64,000 bases of DNA from Janthinobacterium sp. FW305-129 (GCF_020858115.1 NZ_JACYMM010000001.1:124001-188000), one strand, 5' to 3'; shown: positions 16,002 to 26,198, counted from the first letter of the stretch. Notes: generated by a model not told the origin, from the letters alone. Translations and numbers: made by a program.

Positions 16002-18350
16002 CTACTGTGCCGCTTTGGCGGCGCGATAGTAGCCGTTCCGGCTGAGTTCTTCCGGCGCATTTGCCACTTCATACGCGGTCAAGGCGATGGCGATGGCCGA
16101 ATATTGCTGCGCCGCGCTGAAAGGCAGCACGTTCTCGTACGTGTCCAGCACCGTGTGATGCACGCGGCCGTAGTCGAAATTGCCGAGCACGCTAAATTTC
16201 GGCGTCGGCACGCCATGCAGGCTGAAGACGGCGTCATCGCTGCCTGCCCGCGCACTCATCGCCTTGCTGGCGTCGCGCGGCACGTCATTGACGGTCGCGG
16301 CGAAGCCGAACACGGGGTGGACGTCTTGCAAGGTCTGTTCCACCCGGCCAAACACGGGTTGCCAGGCCGTGGGAACGGCGATGCCGTCGATGGCGCCGGG
16401 GCGGCCGTCGCGGTTGAGCATGATGACGATGTTCTTCATTTCACCCGCATGCCGCTCGGCGAACGCGAATGAACCCTTGCGGCCGATTTCCTCCGCGCCG
16501 AAGGCGACAAACATGATGGTGCGGCGCGGCTTTGCTTCGGACAGCGCCAGCAGGCGCATCGCTTCCAGCATGGCCGCCACGCCGCCGCCATTGTCGGCCG
16601 CGCCCGTGCCGCCATCGTAGCTGTCGAGGTGGGCGCCGATCAGCACGATTTCCCCGGGTTTTTCCGTGCCGGGAATGCGGGCGACGACGTTGTGATACGT
16701 GACGGGGCCCGGGTAGAACCAGTTGCGGATATCAAATTCCAGCGTGACGGCTTCGCCGCGTGCCAGGCGCTGGCGGATGTCCGCGTACTGTGGCGCGGCC
16801 AGCTTGATGTCCGGCAAGGTCGGCAGCGAGGCCCAGGTGGCGGGCGCCGCGCTGGCGGCATACAGCGGTTCTTCGCCGGACTGGAGCGTGCCCAGGGCGC
16901 CAGCCTGCATCAGCACCCGGGTGATGGCCCTGGGCTTGTGGATGGCGCTGCCATCGCGCCCGCCGCCGCTGTTTTCGCCGCCGATCAGCACCCATTTGCC
17001 CTTGAATTGCGCGGCGCGCTGCTGCGCCTCTTCCAGGGTAGCCGGCCCCATGATTGCCAGGCCTTGCTGCACGCCGCGCGTGCCGGCCGAGTAGGCGGGC
17101 GTCGCCACGCGCAGGGGCTGATCCTGGGGCGCCACCATCCTGCCCGACCAGGGGCCGCGGTTGAAGCCGGCGGGCACCTGGCCCGCCTCTTCCAGTTCGG
17201 CCTGCACGCCCCATTGCTGCAATTGCATGCGCGTCCATTGCGCCGCATGCGTGTAGGCATCGCTGCCGGCCATGCGGCCGCCGAAGCGGTTGCTCAGGAT
17301 GTCGAGCCAGTCCATCGCGCGCGGCTCGCTCGTGCCCAGCGCCACGATCTTGCGCGCCGTGGCGTCGCCGGAGCGTGATTGCGCCGCTTCGATGCGGGCA
17401 TCCCTGCCGGACAGCATGGACAGGAAGGCGGGCAATGTGCCTTGCCGGCGCGCCGCCAGCGCCGCATCCAGCTTCGCGGAACGGTGCAGCTTATTTTGGC
17501 GCAGCAGCGTTTCGTAGGCGCGCAGCACGCCCTGCATGCCCGCCAGGTCGCGCTCCCCTTGCTGCCGCGCCTGTTCCGGGTGCTCGATCTGGAAGGCCAT
17601 CACGCTGGCCAGGTACTGGAAGCGCAATGCCGCCCGCGTGGCCGGCGCGGGGGCGGTGCTGAGCCAGTCATCGGGCATGCTGTCGTCGAACGTGAGGTCT
17701 GGAATGGCCTCGATCCATGCGCCCAGCCAGGCGCCGTCGCGCTGCTGCACGGCCAGCGGGTCGCCCTGCGCCTCGTTCGCCATCCGCACCACGCGCATGC
17801 GCTCGGCCGGCGTGGACGGGCCGCGCGCGGCGTTGTCGGCCGCTGCTGCCGCTGCCAGCGCTGGCGCCGGCAGCGTGGGCGCCACATAGCGTTCCTTGAG
17901 CCGCGTGCCCGTGACGGGCTTGGGCTCGTTCTCATCGGTTTCGACCAGGCGTTCGCCGCTCAGCACGTCGCCCCTGGCTTGCAAGGTCCAGCGTATCGTC
18001 ACTTCGGTGCTGACCTCCTTGCCGTTGCGCCCCGTGCTGACGCGCTTGCCGGCATGCCGGAAGACGGTGCCGGCGGGACCGTTTGTCCTGTGCACCGTGC
18101 GCGGCGCGGTGAGCTGGCCCCGTTCGTCGAGCCAGGCGATCGTCGCGCGCATGCCGCCTTGTTCTTCGGTAATGTCGAGTATGCCCGTGTCGATCAGGTC
18201 GGCCTCGACGCCATTCGTCGTGGTCGTGCCCGTCGCCGTCTGGAATTGCCACTGTCCGGCGAGGGCCGGTGTTTGCGCGTACAGGGCGCCCGGCAGCGCG
18301 GCAGCGGCGAGGATGCAGGTGGCGTAAAGGTGGGGATGGAACAGGTGCAT
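16002..18350 (-). CDS. M28 family zinc aminopeptidase, exported
   Basis: 782 residues. The ATG at 18350 is chosen because AAGGA lies six bases upstream and it begins a signal peptide (MHLFHPHLYATCILAAAALP, ending at YAQ); an earlier in-frame ATG at 18374 lacks such a site. A beta-rich N-terminal domain is followed by a helical part, a PA-like insert (IMGPATLEEAQQRAAQFKGK) and the C-terminal M28 catalytic domain. Zinc motifs are visible: HLDSYDGGTGAADNGGG near residue 574, the Glu pair in FGAEEIG near 620, Asp in LNRDGRP, and the final His in RVHHTVLDTYENV. It removes N-terminal residues from peptides in the periplasm. Convergent with the nuclease unit. Confidence 0.9.
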   Translation of the reverse strand: MHLFHPHLYATCILAAAALPGALYAQTPALAGQWQFQTATGTTTTNGVEADLIDTGILDITEEQGGMRATIAWLDERGQLTAPRTVHRTNGPAGTVFRHAGKRVSTGRNGKEVSTEVTIRWTLQARGDVLSGERLVETDENEPKPVTGTRLKERYVAPTLPAPALAAAAAADNAARGPSTPAERMRVVRMANEAQGDPLAVQQRDGAWLGAWIEAIPDLTFDDSMPDDWLSTAPAPATRAALRFQYLASVMAFQIEHPEQARQQGERDLAGMQGVLRAYETLLRQNKLHRSAKLDAALAARRQGTLPAFLSMLSGRDARIEAAQSRSGDATARKIVALGTSEPRAMDWLDILSNRFGGRMAGSDAYTHAAQWTRMQLQQWGVQAELEEAGQVPAGFNRGPWSGRMVAPQDQPLRVATPAYSAGTRGVQQGLAIMGPATLEEAQQRAAQFKGKWVLIGGENSGGGRDGSAIHKPRAITRVLMQAGALGTLQSGEEPLYAASAAPATWASLPTLPDIKLAAPQYADIRQRLARGEAVTLEFDIRNWFYPGPVTYHNVVARIPGTEKPGEIVLIGAHLDSYDGGTGAADNGGGVAAMLEAMRLLALSEAKPRRTIMFVAFGAEEIGRKGSFAFAERHAGEMKNIVIMLNRDGRPGAIDGIAVPTAWQPVFGRVEQTLQDVHPVFGFAATVNDVPRDASKAMSARAGSDDAVFSLHGVPTPKFSVLGNFDYGRVHHTVLDTYENVLPFSAAQQYSAIAIALTAYEVANAPEELSRNGYYRAAKAAQ

Positions 18351-18535
18351 GGTTATCCTTGTCAGGGTTTTCACTCGGGAAGAGTCGAAAAACAGTATGC
18401 GGATAACCAGATTGCCAAGATGCTACTTTCCGACCAAGGCCGGGATTTGCGGAATGAAGGCGGGTTTGGCCGCGCCGAATGCCAGGTCAACCCCATCCGG
18501 CAAGCTGCATCGGACGAGGTTGATCTGGCACAAAC

Positions 18536-21412
18536 TTACCTGGCGAAGGCCTGCGCCGCCGGCGTCACGGTGACGGCCGCCGGCTTGATGTTCAGCTTCA
18601 TCGCGCCGATGACCTTGTCTTCATCGAGCAAGGCTTGCGGCTTGTTGCCATCGTACTTGATGGGAGAAAACGCGTCGCTGACGAGCTTTTCCTTCAAGCC
18701 GGCCGCATCCTTGGCGACGATCACCACGGACAGGTTCTTTGCCGACAGATGCTGTTTGATGGCGCGGTTGACGTCTTGCACCGTCAGTTTCGACAGGCCA
18801 TCACGCATCAGCTTGGTAAATTCCGGCGTGCCATACCATTGCGAATCGAGCGCATAACCGAGCTGCTGGTCTTGCGTCGAGGTCATGACGAAGACGTTTT
18901 TCATCAGGTAGTCGCGCGTGGTGGCGAAATCGTCCTGCGTCAGACCGTTGTCGACGAGCTTGCCCAGTTCCGTCAGGGCCACGCGCAGGGCGAAGTGGGC
19001 GTTGTCCGGCGCCACGGGGCGGATCCAGATTTCGAACAGTTGCGCCTTGCGGCCCAGGTTCGGGTTCGGGAAGAACTGGTACATGCCGCGCGGGAACGCT
19101 TCGATATACGCGTAATCGCCATAGTTCATGCCGCGGATTTCACGGATGCGCTGGTACAGGTAGGAATTCGAGGCGCGGTGCTCGCCCAGCCAGGTCTTCG
19201 CCAGCCACAGGGCGGGGAAGTCCGGGTGCGTGCGCGTCACCTCCAGCGGCAGGCCGAAGGAAATCGCCGTGGCGCGCGTGTTTTTCTCGATGATTTCCAC
19301 TTCCAGGCCCTGCGCCTTGCGGCCCGCGGGTTTGACGGTGGCCGGCAAGCCTGGGCCGGCCGGCAGGCTCGCCAGCGCCTGCGTCAGCGAGGCCGTCATG
19401 GCGTCGGACACGTCGCCGGAAATGCCCACCTTGACGGCGCCTTGCGCATACGCCGTCTTCCAGAACTGTTTCACGTCGTCCAGGGTGATGGCGTCGATGC
19501 CGGCCACCGTGCCCAGCACGGGGTGGCCGTACGGCGTGCCCGCATACACATTGGTTTGCAGGCGTTCCTTGGCGAATTCCTCTTCGTTGTTGTCCTTCAG
19601 GTCCAGCAGCAGCGCGTTGCGCTGCGCATCCTTCAGGCGGCGGAAGTCGTCTTCGCGAAAACCCGGCGAGAGCAGCAGGGGCAGGGCGATGGCGTTGAAT
19701 TGCGTCCAGTTATCCCTGTGGATGGAACCCGTAAACGTCGTCATTTCCTTGTCCGTCTGCTGGCTGAAACTGCCGGCCAGCGGGAACAGGGCCTGGTTGA
19801 TTTCGTCGATCTTGCGCTCGGACGAGCCGCCCGACGCCACCATGGCGGCCGTCAGCGCGGCCAGGCCTTCCTTGCCTTGCGGGTCTTGCGCGGAACCGGC
19901 CGTAAACAGCAGCTTGTAGCGGATCTGCGGCAGCGCGGACTTTTGCACCAGCACGTCGAATTTGGCATTTGACGCGGCCGGCAGCAGGCTGGCCAGCTTC
20001 GGCGTGGCGGCGATGGCCGCCGGCATGGCTTCGTGCGACAGGGTGGTCACCACCAGGCCGTCGTCCGTCAGGTATTTGCGCGCGGCCGCCTGCAGGTCGG
20101 CCGGCGTGAGCGTGTCGATCAGGCGGTAGTACTGGTTGATGGTGGCGTACGAGCGGTCGAAATGCACGAACGAGGCCAGGGTGCCGGCGATCTGCTCCGT
20201 ATTGTCGAGCGAGCGGATCAAGCCGTACTTTTCCGCCGACTTGGCGTCCGCCAGGTCTTTTTCGCTCACTGGCGTGTCGCGCAGCTGCGCCACGGTGCTC
20301 AATATCGCGTCACGCACATAGACGGCGTCGGCGAGGTTTTTCACGCGCGCGCCCAGCACGGCCAGGGTCGGGTCGACGCGGTCCGGCGTCATGTCGAACA
20401 ATTGATCGACCTTCTGTTCATTCTGCACCAGGCGTTTATATAGCGGCGAGGTGCGGCCGAACGACAGCGACAGCAACGTCGCCAGGGCCGCCTGGTCCTT
20501 GTCCTTGACGGAAAACGCGGGCGCATGGAAACCCACGGCCACCCATGGCAGGGTCGGCGTGGGCCAGGCCACGTGCTTGTAGACGGGGCCGCGCGGGGCC
20601 GGTTCCACGGGCACGGCCGCCTGCTGCTTGCCGCGCTGCCAGCTGCTCCAGTACTTTTCCACCAGCGCGATGGCTTGCTGCGGCTCCACGTCGCCAGCGA
20701 TGATGATGGTGGTGCGCTCGGGACGGTACCAGCGGTCGAAGAAGAGCTTCGAATACGCGTACTGGTTCGGCATGTCTTCGATGTCCTGGATGAAGCCCAT
20801 CGTCGTATGCTTGTAGGTATGCGTCGTGTAGGCGCTGTCGCGCATCACTTCGAACAGTTTCGACACGGGATTGGCGCTGTTCTTGTTGTATTCGCCCAGC
20901 ACGGCCCGCGATTCCGTCTTGAACGCGTCTTCCGCGTAATCGAGGTGCTGGAAGCGGTCCGCTTCCACCTTCAGCACGGTTTCCAGGTCCTGCTTGGCAA
21001 ACGTCGTGTGGTAATTGGTCAGGTCGTCGCTGGTGTACGCGTTCTGGCGCGCGCCGGCGCGGGTGATGACTTCCTGGTATTTCTCGGGCGGATACGCCTT
21101 GGTGCCGCGGAACATCATGTGTTCAAAAAAATGCGCGAAACCGGACTTGCCCGGCTCGACTTCATTGCGTGAACCTGTCTGCACGGGAATCTGCAGCGAG
21201 ACCAGGTTCGGGAAGCCGGTCGGCACGATGATGATTTTCAAGCCGTTGGCCAGGGTCTTTTCCGTTGCCTTGAACGGCAGCAGGTCGGCCTTGGCGGCGG
21301 CAGCGCCGTGGGTGGCGGCAGGCTTGACGGGCGCGGCGCCCAGGTTCGACGCGGCCATGGCCGACAGGGCCAGGGCGAAAGCGGGTAATAAAACAGGCAT
21401 GATTCTTGACAC
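18536..21412 (-). CDS. M16 family zinc peptidase (pitrilysin type), exported
   Basis: 958 residues from a GTG at 21412, which has AAGGAG (21419-21424) six bases before it and begins a signal peptide (MSRIMPVLLPAFALALSAMA). Two tandem M16 halves are present. The first holds the inverted zinc motif HFFEH (about residues 94-98) and the distal Glu in ESRAVLGEYNKN. The second half (from about residue 500, YKLLFTAGSAQDPQGKEGLA) lacks the motif and is the non-catalytic partner. Together they form a chamber for short peptides in the periplasm. It lies upstream of, and on the same strand as, the M28 peptidase, consistent with a shared role in peptide breakdown. Confidence 0.92.
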   Translation of the reverse strand: MSRIMPVLLPAFALALSAMAASNLGAAPVKPAATHGAAAAKADLLPFKATEKTLANGLKIIIVPTGFPNLVSLQIPVQTGSRNEVEPGKSGFAHFFEHMMFRGTKAYPPEKYQEVITRAGARQNAYTSDDLTNYHTTFAKQDLETVLKVEADRFQHLDYAEDAFKTESRAVLGEYNKNSANPVSKLFEVMRDSAYTTHTYKHTTMGFIQDIEDMPNQYAYSKLFFDRWYRPERTTIIIAGDVEPQQAIALVEKYWSSWQRGKQQAAVPVEPAPRGPVYKHVAWPTPTLPWVAVGFHAPAFSVKDKDQAALATLLSLSFGRTSPLYKRLVQNEQKVDQLFDMTPDRVDPTLAVLGARVKNLADAVYVRDAILSTVAQLRDTPVSEKDLADAKSAEKYGLIRSLDNTEQIAGTLASFVHFDRSYATINQYYRLIDTLTPADLQAAARKYLTDDGLVVTTLSHEAMPAAIAATPKLASLLPAASNAKFDVLVQKSALPQIRYKLLFTAGSAQDPQGKEGLAALTAAMVASGGSSERKIDEINQALFPLAGSFSQQTDKEMTTFTGSIHRDNWTQFNAIALPLLLSPGFREDDFRRLKDAQRNALLLDLKDNNEEEFAKERLQTNVYAGTPYGHPVLGTVAGIDAITLDDVKQFWKTAYAQGAVKVGISGDVSDAMTASLTQALASLPAGPGLPATVKPAGRKAQGLEVEIIEKNTRATAISFGLPLEVTRTHPDFPALWLAKTWLGEHRASNSYLYQRIREIRGMNYGDYAYIEAFPRGMYQFFPNPNLGRKAQLFEIWIRPVAPDNAHFALRVALTELGKLVDNGLTQDDFATTRDYLMKNVFVMTSTQDQQLGYALDSQWYGTPEFTKLMRDGLSKLTVQDVNRAIKQHLSAKNLSVVIVAKDAAGLKEKLVSDAFSPIKYDGNKPQALLDEDKVIGAMKLNIKPAAVTVTPAAQAFAR

Positions 21413-21512
21413 GGGGGCTCCTTCTTTTTGGATGTTATGAAAGTGCAACGCCGCAGCATAGAATATTCGTGCCGCCGTGCATAGGGGCACGAGTTGCAAC
21501 GAGGAAAGATGT

Positions 21513-21845
21513 CTAGAAGTCGGGCCGCAGGATGCGCGCCGTCAGATGCGTCAGAAAATCTCGCCGGGTCGGCAGGAACATGCGGATATACACGATGCCG
21601 TGCGCGCGCTCATGCTGGTACACGACGCGGATGTCCTGGCACAGGCGCTGCCGCACGTCGAGGCCGAGGTCGCGGGCTTCTTCGATGGGCGCGTCGCTGT
21701 CGGGATAGGTCTTCAGATCGGCCAGGAGTTGCCGAAAGTCCGAGCTGAACTGCTCGCAGGCCGCCGCCGCATGGCGCGCCTGGAAGTCGCTGCGCAATTC
21801 CCTGAAATCGGCTGCTGCGCTGTTCAGCACGACGATGCGCGTCAT
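21513..21845 (-). CDS. RelE/ParE family toxin
   Basis: 110 residues from ATG 21845, one base after the antitoxin stop, so translation is coupled. The fold pattern matches the ParE/RelE plasmid-stabilisation family: an N-terminal strand MTRIVVLNSAAADFREL, two helices, then strands RQRLCQDIRVVYQHER and GIVYIRMFLPTRRDF. ParE-type members poison gyrase and RelE-type ones cleave mRNA; the sequence alone does not decide which applies. Paired with a Phd/YefM antitoxin in the usual antitoxin-first order. Confidence 0.85.
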   Translation of the reverse strand: MTRIVVLNSAAADFRELRSDFQARHAAAACEQFSSDFRQLLADLKTYPDSDAPIEEARDLGLDVRQRLCQDIRVVYQHERAHGIVYIRMFLPTRRDFLTHLTARILRPDF

Positions 21846-21846
21846 C

Positions 21847-22134
21847 TCAAGCCTGGTCGAGGCTGGCCAGGAAAGCTTCTTCGGACAGCACGTCGCCACG
21901 CACGATTTCCTGGTTGCCCATGGCGATCAGCTTCATGAACGCGTGCTGTTCCTGCATCTGCTGGGCCTGCCGCTTGCCTTCCTGGTAGGCGTGCATGGAC
22001 AGCACGACCATCTTCGCTTCGCCATTTTGCGTGATGATGAGGGGCTCATCCTGGCCCGCGTCAAAGCTGCTGACGATTTCCGTCGTGTTGGCCTTCAAAT
22101 AGGAAATCGGCTTGATGCGTTCCTTGAGGTTCAT
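21847..22134 (-). CDS. Phd/YefM family antitoxin
   Basis: 95 residues. Opens with the Phd/YefM DNA-binding domain: ERIKPISYLKANTTEIVSSF, then DEPLIITQNGEAKMVVLSMH, matching the family's NG.A.AV pattern. The C-terminal helix (~residues 60-95) would wrap the toxin. GGAG lies upstream of the ATG. It neutralises the ParE-like toxin and probably represses its own promoter through the palindrome at 22185-22196. Confidence 0.9.
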   Translation of the reverse strand: MNLKERIKPISYLKANTTEIVSSFDAGQDEPLIITQNGEAKMVVLSMHAYQEGKRQAQQMQEQHAFMKLIAMGNQEIVRGDVLSEEAFLASLDQA

Positions 22135-22184
22135 GGCGGCTCCGCGATTGAATGTGCATCTGAATGGGATAGGACTAAATATAC

Positions 22185-22196
22185 ACCAAATTTGGT
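22185..22196 (-). promoter_or_regulatory. Palindromic operator of the toxin-antitoxin pair
   Basis: ACCAAATTTGGT is a perfect 12-base palindrome 50 bases upstream of the antitoxin start. On the minus strand it is directly followed by TATATTTAG, a plausible -10, so a bound antitoxin would cover the promoter. This is the usual arrangement for autoregulated Phd/YefM modules. Confidence 0.6.
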
Positions 22197-22224
22197 CGTG
22201 TTTCCTGATGCCGGCACTTGCCGC

Positions 22225-23211
22225 TTACGTCAGCGTCGTTTCCGGCAGGCTGATGCGGTTGCGGCCCAGGTGCTTGGCGCGGTACAGGGCGCAGTCGGCC
22301 GTGTGGATCAGCTGCCCCAGTTCCGTGCCGGGGCCGGGCAGGGATGTGGCGGCGCCGATGCTGACGGTGACGCAGGCCCCGTCTGGACGCTTGCGCGGCA
22401 GTTGCAGCCGCTCCACGCGCTGGCGGATGCGTTCGGCCACGATGGCCGCGCCCTTGAGCGACTGGTTCGGCAAGATGACGGCAAATTCCTCGCCGCCGTA
22501 GCGCGCCACCAGGTCGTTCGTGCGCATTTCGCTGGCCACGGCGCCGGCCACCTTGCGCAGGCACAGGTCGCCGCCCTGGTGGCCGTGGCTGTCGTTGTAT
22601 TCCTTGAAATTGTCGACGTCGACCATCAGCAGCGACAGGGGCTGGCTCTGGCGCTGGGCGCGCTGCCACTCGGCCAGGAGGGTGTCGTCGAAGCAGCGCC
22701 GGTTTGCCAGGCCCGTCAGGCCATCGCGCGTGGCCAGGCGTTGCAGTTCCGCCTGCGCGCGCTTTTCATCGGTCATGTCGCGCAGGGTTTCGACGACGGC
22801 GATCAGTTCGCCGTGGTTGCCGTAGATGGGGCTGGCATCGACGGCCAGGTAGCGCCGCCGCCCCGTGCGCGGCATGTCGCACCAGTTTTCCGCGCACAGA
22901 TTGTTGCCCGTGCTGCTGCGGTATTGCTGCTGCGCGTACAGGGCGCGCAGGTCGCCGCCGCGTCCGGCCAGCAGCAGGTCGGCCAGGGTGGGGCGCTCGT
23001 CGTTGTAGAAGCAGCGGCCCGGCTCGCGCATGCCCAGCACTTCGGCGGCCGGCACGCCCGTCAGCTGTTCGCAGGCGCGGTTCCAGATCATCACCTGGCC
23101 ATGCACGTCGAGGACAAAGGTGGGCACCACCAGCAATTCCATCATCTTGACGGCAAAACCCTGGGCTTCATCGTAGGGCGAGGCGCTGGCAGGTGCGTGG
23201 CTATCCGGCAT
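22225..23211 (-). CDS. Diguanylate cyclase with PAS sensor domain
   Basis: 328 residues. The ATG at 23211 is chosen for its AAGGA at eight bases. A PAS domain (~residues 20-145: FVLDVHGQVMIWNRACEQLT, YLAVDASPIYGNHGELIAVV) leads into a GGDEF domain (~160-325: DGLTGLANRRCFDD, SLLMVDVDNFKEYND). The catalytic GGEEF is intact, and the allosteric I-site RxxD (RTND) lies five residues before it, so it should make c-di-GMP and be product-inhibited. There is no membrane segment or signal peptide, so it is cytosolic and senses through PAS, whose cysteines may matter. It lies beside an orphan histidine kinase on the same strand. Confidence 0.92.
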   Translation of the reverse strand: MPDSHAPASASPYDEAQGFAVKMMELLVVPTFVLDVHGQVMIWNRACEQLTGVPAAEVLGMREPGRCFYNDERPTLADLLLAGRGGDLRALYAQQQYRSSTGNNLCAENWCDMPRTGRRRYLAVDASPIYGNHGELIAVVETLRDMTDEKRAQAELQRLATRDGLTGLANRRCFDDTLLAEWQRAQRQSQPLSLLMVDVDNFKEYNDSHGHQGGDLCLRKVAGAVASEMRTNDLVARYGGEEFAVILPNQSLKGAAIVAERIRQRVERLQLPRKRPDGACVTVSIGAATSLPGPGTELGQLIHTADCALYRAKHLGRNRISLPETTLT

Positions 23212-23300
23212 GTAAGCATCCTTCTTGGGGTGAATGGGGCAGGCTCGTTGGCCATGATGCAGCGCAGCGAGGCCGATGGTGTTGATCTTGAGCAATATTT

Positions 23301-24200
23301 TCAGCGATGGAGCATCGCCTCGTCGTGGCTGGCTGGCAGGGGCAGCGACAGGCTCAGGGTGGTGCCTGCGCCGCTGTGGCTTTCGATGTGCAGGCTGCCG
23401 CCGGCGGCGGCCACGCGCTCATGCATGCCGGACAGGCCGCAGCCGAGGCGTGGCGGCGAGCCCGTCAGCCCGACACCGTCGTCGCTGATGCGGCATGCCA
23501 GCGTGTCGCCCGCTTGCTGCAGGCAGAGCTGGACATGCGTGGCGCGCGCATGGCGGGCGATGTTCGCCAGCGCTTCCTGCAGCGCGTGATACAGCAAGGG
23601 GCCGTGCGCGCTGCCGGCGGCGGCGTCGAGCTGGTAGTCGCAGCTGCAATCGATGCCCGTGGTGCGCTTGAAATCCGCCAGCAAGCCGTCGCACGCCGCC
23701 TGCAGGCCCGCGTCGAGGGCGGGCGGGCGCAGGTCGTGGATGACGCAGCGCAGCGCCGCAATGCTCAGGTCGACATTGCGCGCCATCATGGCCAATTGCC
23801 GTGTCAGCAAGGGATCCGCGTCAGGCGTGCTGGTTTGCAGCATGGCCAGGTCGATTTTCAGGGTCAGCAGGTGCTGGCCCAGGTCGTCATGGATGTCGCG
23901 CCCGATGCGCAGGCGCTCCTGTTCCCGTGCCTTGTGCTGCCCGCTGGCCAGGCGCTCTTGCTCGGCCTGCGCGCGCAGCTGTTCCAGCGCCCGCAGGCGC
24001 AGCGCCAGCCGGTGCTGGCGCCACAGCAGCAGCGCCAGCCCGCCGCACAGGATGGCGCAGGCCAGCATCGAAGGTGAGGGCGTGCCCGTCTGCAGCATCG
24101 GCCCGGCGGCATGGCCCGCGTGCAGGGATGCGAGAGCGGCGGCCGCCAGGCAGGCCAGAATGCTCCGGCGGTACGGCGGGCGTATCCAGCGTTGCACCAT
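23301..24200 (-). CDS. Orphan sensor histidine kinase (NarX/HisKA_3 type)
   Basis: About 299 residues. The ATG at 24200 has GGGGAG eight bases upstream; the ATG at 24206 is too close to it. Two hydrophobic segments (~15-33 and ~44-60) enclose a very short periplasmic loop, followed by a coiled region and the HisKA_3 motif REQERLRIGRDIHDDLGQHL with the phosphorylated His. The ATPase part shows LYHALQEALANIARHARATH, RISDDGVGL and GLSGMHERVAAAGGSL. Members normally partner a LuxR/NarL-type response regulator, but none is next to it here; the downstream gene is a diguanylate cyclase. The partner is therefore encoded elsewhere, or the kinase signals to another output. Confidence 0.88.
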   Translation of the reverse strand: MVQRWIRPPYRRSILACLAAAALASLHAGHAAGPMLQTGTPSPSMLACAILCGGLALLLWRQHRLALRLRALEQLRAQAEQERLASGQHKAREQERLRIGRDIHDDLGQHLLTLKIDLAMLQTSTPDADPLLTRQLAMMARNVDLSIAALRCVIHDLRPPALDAGLQAACDGLLADFKRTTGIDCSCDYQLDAAAGSAHGPLLYHALQEALANIARHARATHVQLCLQQAGDTLACRISDDGVGLTGSPPRLGCGLSGMHERVAAAGGSLHIESHSGAGTTLSLSLPLPASHDEAMLHR

Positions 24201-24362
24201 GTCCATGCTCCCCAAAATGTTTTCCGTCAGGCAATGTTCTTACAGAAAATATATTAACTTTGGGCTATTTATATTGTCTAAACGCAAAAGCCGTGCAGTT
24301 TTGCCCGTCATTGTGGCTTTCTTGCCGCTGGATGCCGCGCCGCCGGGTGGCAGGCACGGCAT

Positions 24363-24393
24363 TTGCACGGAAAGTGTCGTGGCGGCATATAAT
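24363..24393 (+). promoter_or_regulatory. Sigma-70 promoter of the queE operon
   Basis: TTGCAC (24363-24368) and a perfect TATAAT (24388-24393) are separated by 19 bases, slightly long. Transcription would start near 24400, giving a leader of about 90 bases before the queE GTG. No preQ1 riboswitch fold was recognised in that leader. Confidence 0.55.
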
Positions 24394-24490
24394 AGAGGGT
24401 TGTCAATCGGCTTTTGCGGTGACGGTGCGCTGCGCCGGCCTCGATGCGTTCGCCCTGCGCGATGACGCCAGCCAGCTCTTAGGAAATACA

Positions 24491-25126
24491 GTGACTTATA
24501 GCATCAAAGAGATTTTTTACACCCTGCAGGGCGAAGGCGCGCATGCGGGCCGTCCCGCCGTGTTTTGCCGCTTTTCCGGCTGCAACCTGTGGACGGGCCG
24601 CGAAAGCGACCGCGCCACGGCCGTGTGCCAGTTCTGCGACACGGATTTCGTCGGCACCGATGGCGAACTGGGCGGCAAGTTCAAGACGCCGCAGGAATTG
24701 GCCGCGCTGATCGACAGCCTGTGGCCGGCCAGCTATACCGCCAGCAAATATGTGGTGTTTACGGGCGGCGAACCGCTGCTGCAGCTGGACACTGCCCTGA
24801 TCGACGCCATGCACGCGGTGGGCTTTACCATCGCCATCGAAACCAACGGCACCTTGCCCGTGCCCGCCGGCGTGGACTGGATCTGCGTCAGCCCGAAGAT
24901 GGGCTCGACACTGGTCGTCCACAAGGGTAACGAAATCAAGGTCGTCATCCCCCAGTTCCAGCAAGACCTGGCCGCCTACGAAGGGCTCGATTTCGAGAAC
25001 TTCTTCGTGCAGGCCATGGATGGTCCATTGGCCGCGCACAACATGCAGCTGGCCATCGAGACGTGCAAAAGCAACCCGAAGTGGAAGCTGAGCCTGCAAA
25101 CCCATAAACTCCTGCAAATACCTTAA
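24491..25126 (+). CDS. queE: 7-carboxy-7-deazaguanine synthase
   Basis: 211 residues from a GTG with AGGAAA four bases upstream. A radical-SAM enzyme that converts 6-carboxytetrahydropterin to 7-carboxy-7-deazaguanine in queuosine synthesis. The cluster-binding motif is not the usual CxxxCxxC but CX14CX2C (C-NLWTGRESDRATAV-C-QF-C), as in the Burkholderia-type QueE. Also seen are FYTLQGEGAHAGRPAVFCRF, the GGEP motif in VVFTGGEPLLQ, ETNGTLPVP and the C-terminal WKLSLQTHKLLQIP. First gene of the queE-queD-tadA run. Confidence 0.95.
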   Translation: MTYSIKEIFYTLQGEGAHAGRPAVFCRFSGCNLWTGRESDRATAVCQFCDTDFVGTDGELGGKFKTPQELAALIDSLWPASYTASKYVVFTGGEPLLQLDTALIDAMHAVGFTIAIETNGTLPVPAGVDWICVSPKMGSTLVVHKGNEIKVVIPQFQQDLAAYEGLDFENFFVQAMDGPLAAHNMQLAIETCKSNPKWKLSLQTHKLLQIP

Positions 25127-25135
25127 CAAAACAAT

Positions 25136-26084
<949 letters not shown>

Positions 26085-26132
26085 TTTCGGCCCAGGCAGG
26101 GCCGTCATAGCCTTGTCCCGCGTGCCAGCCGT

Positions 26133-26158
26133 GCCAGCCACCCCGGCTGGCATTTTTT
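26133..26158 (+). terminator. Intrinsic terminator after tadA
   Basis: A perfect stem GCCAGCC / GGCTGGC with a 5-base loop (26133-26151) is followed by A and six T. It ends the queE-queD-tadA transcript 49 bases beyond the tadA stop. Confidence 0.9.
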
Positions 26159-26198
26159 ATAATTGTTGCGAAATAACATCTGTATAGACCACTTTGCC

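Noticed and set aside
24394-24490. preQ1 riboswitch before queE
   Set aside because: No preQ1-I or preQ1-II aptamer pattern could be seen in the ~90-base leader.
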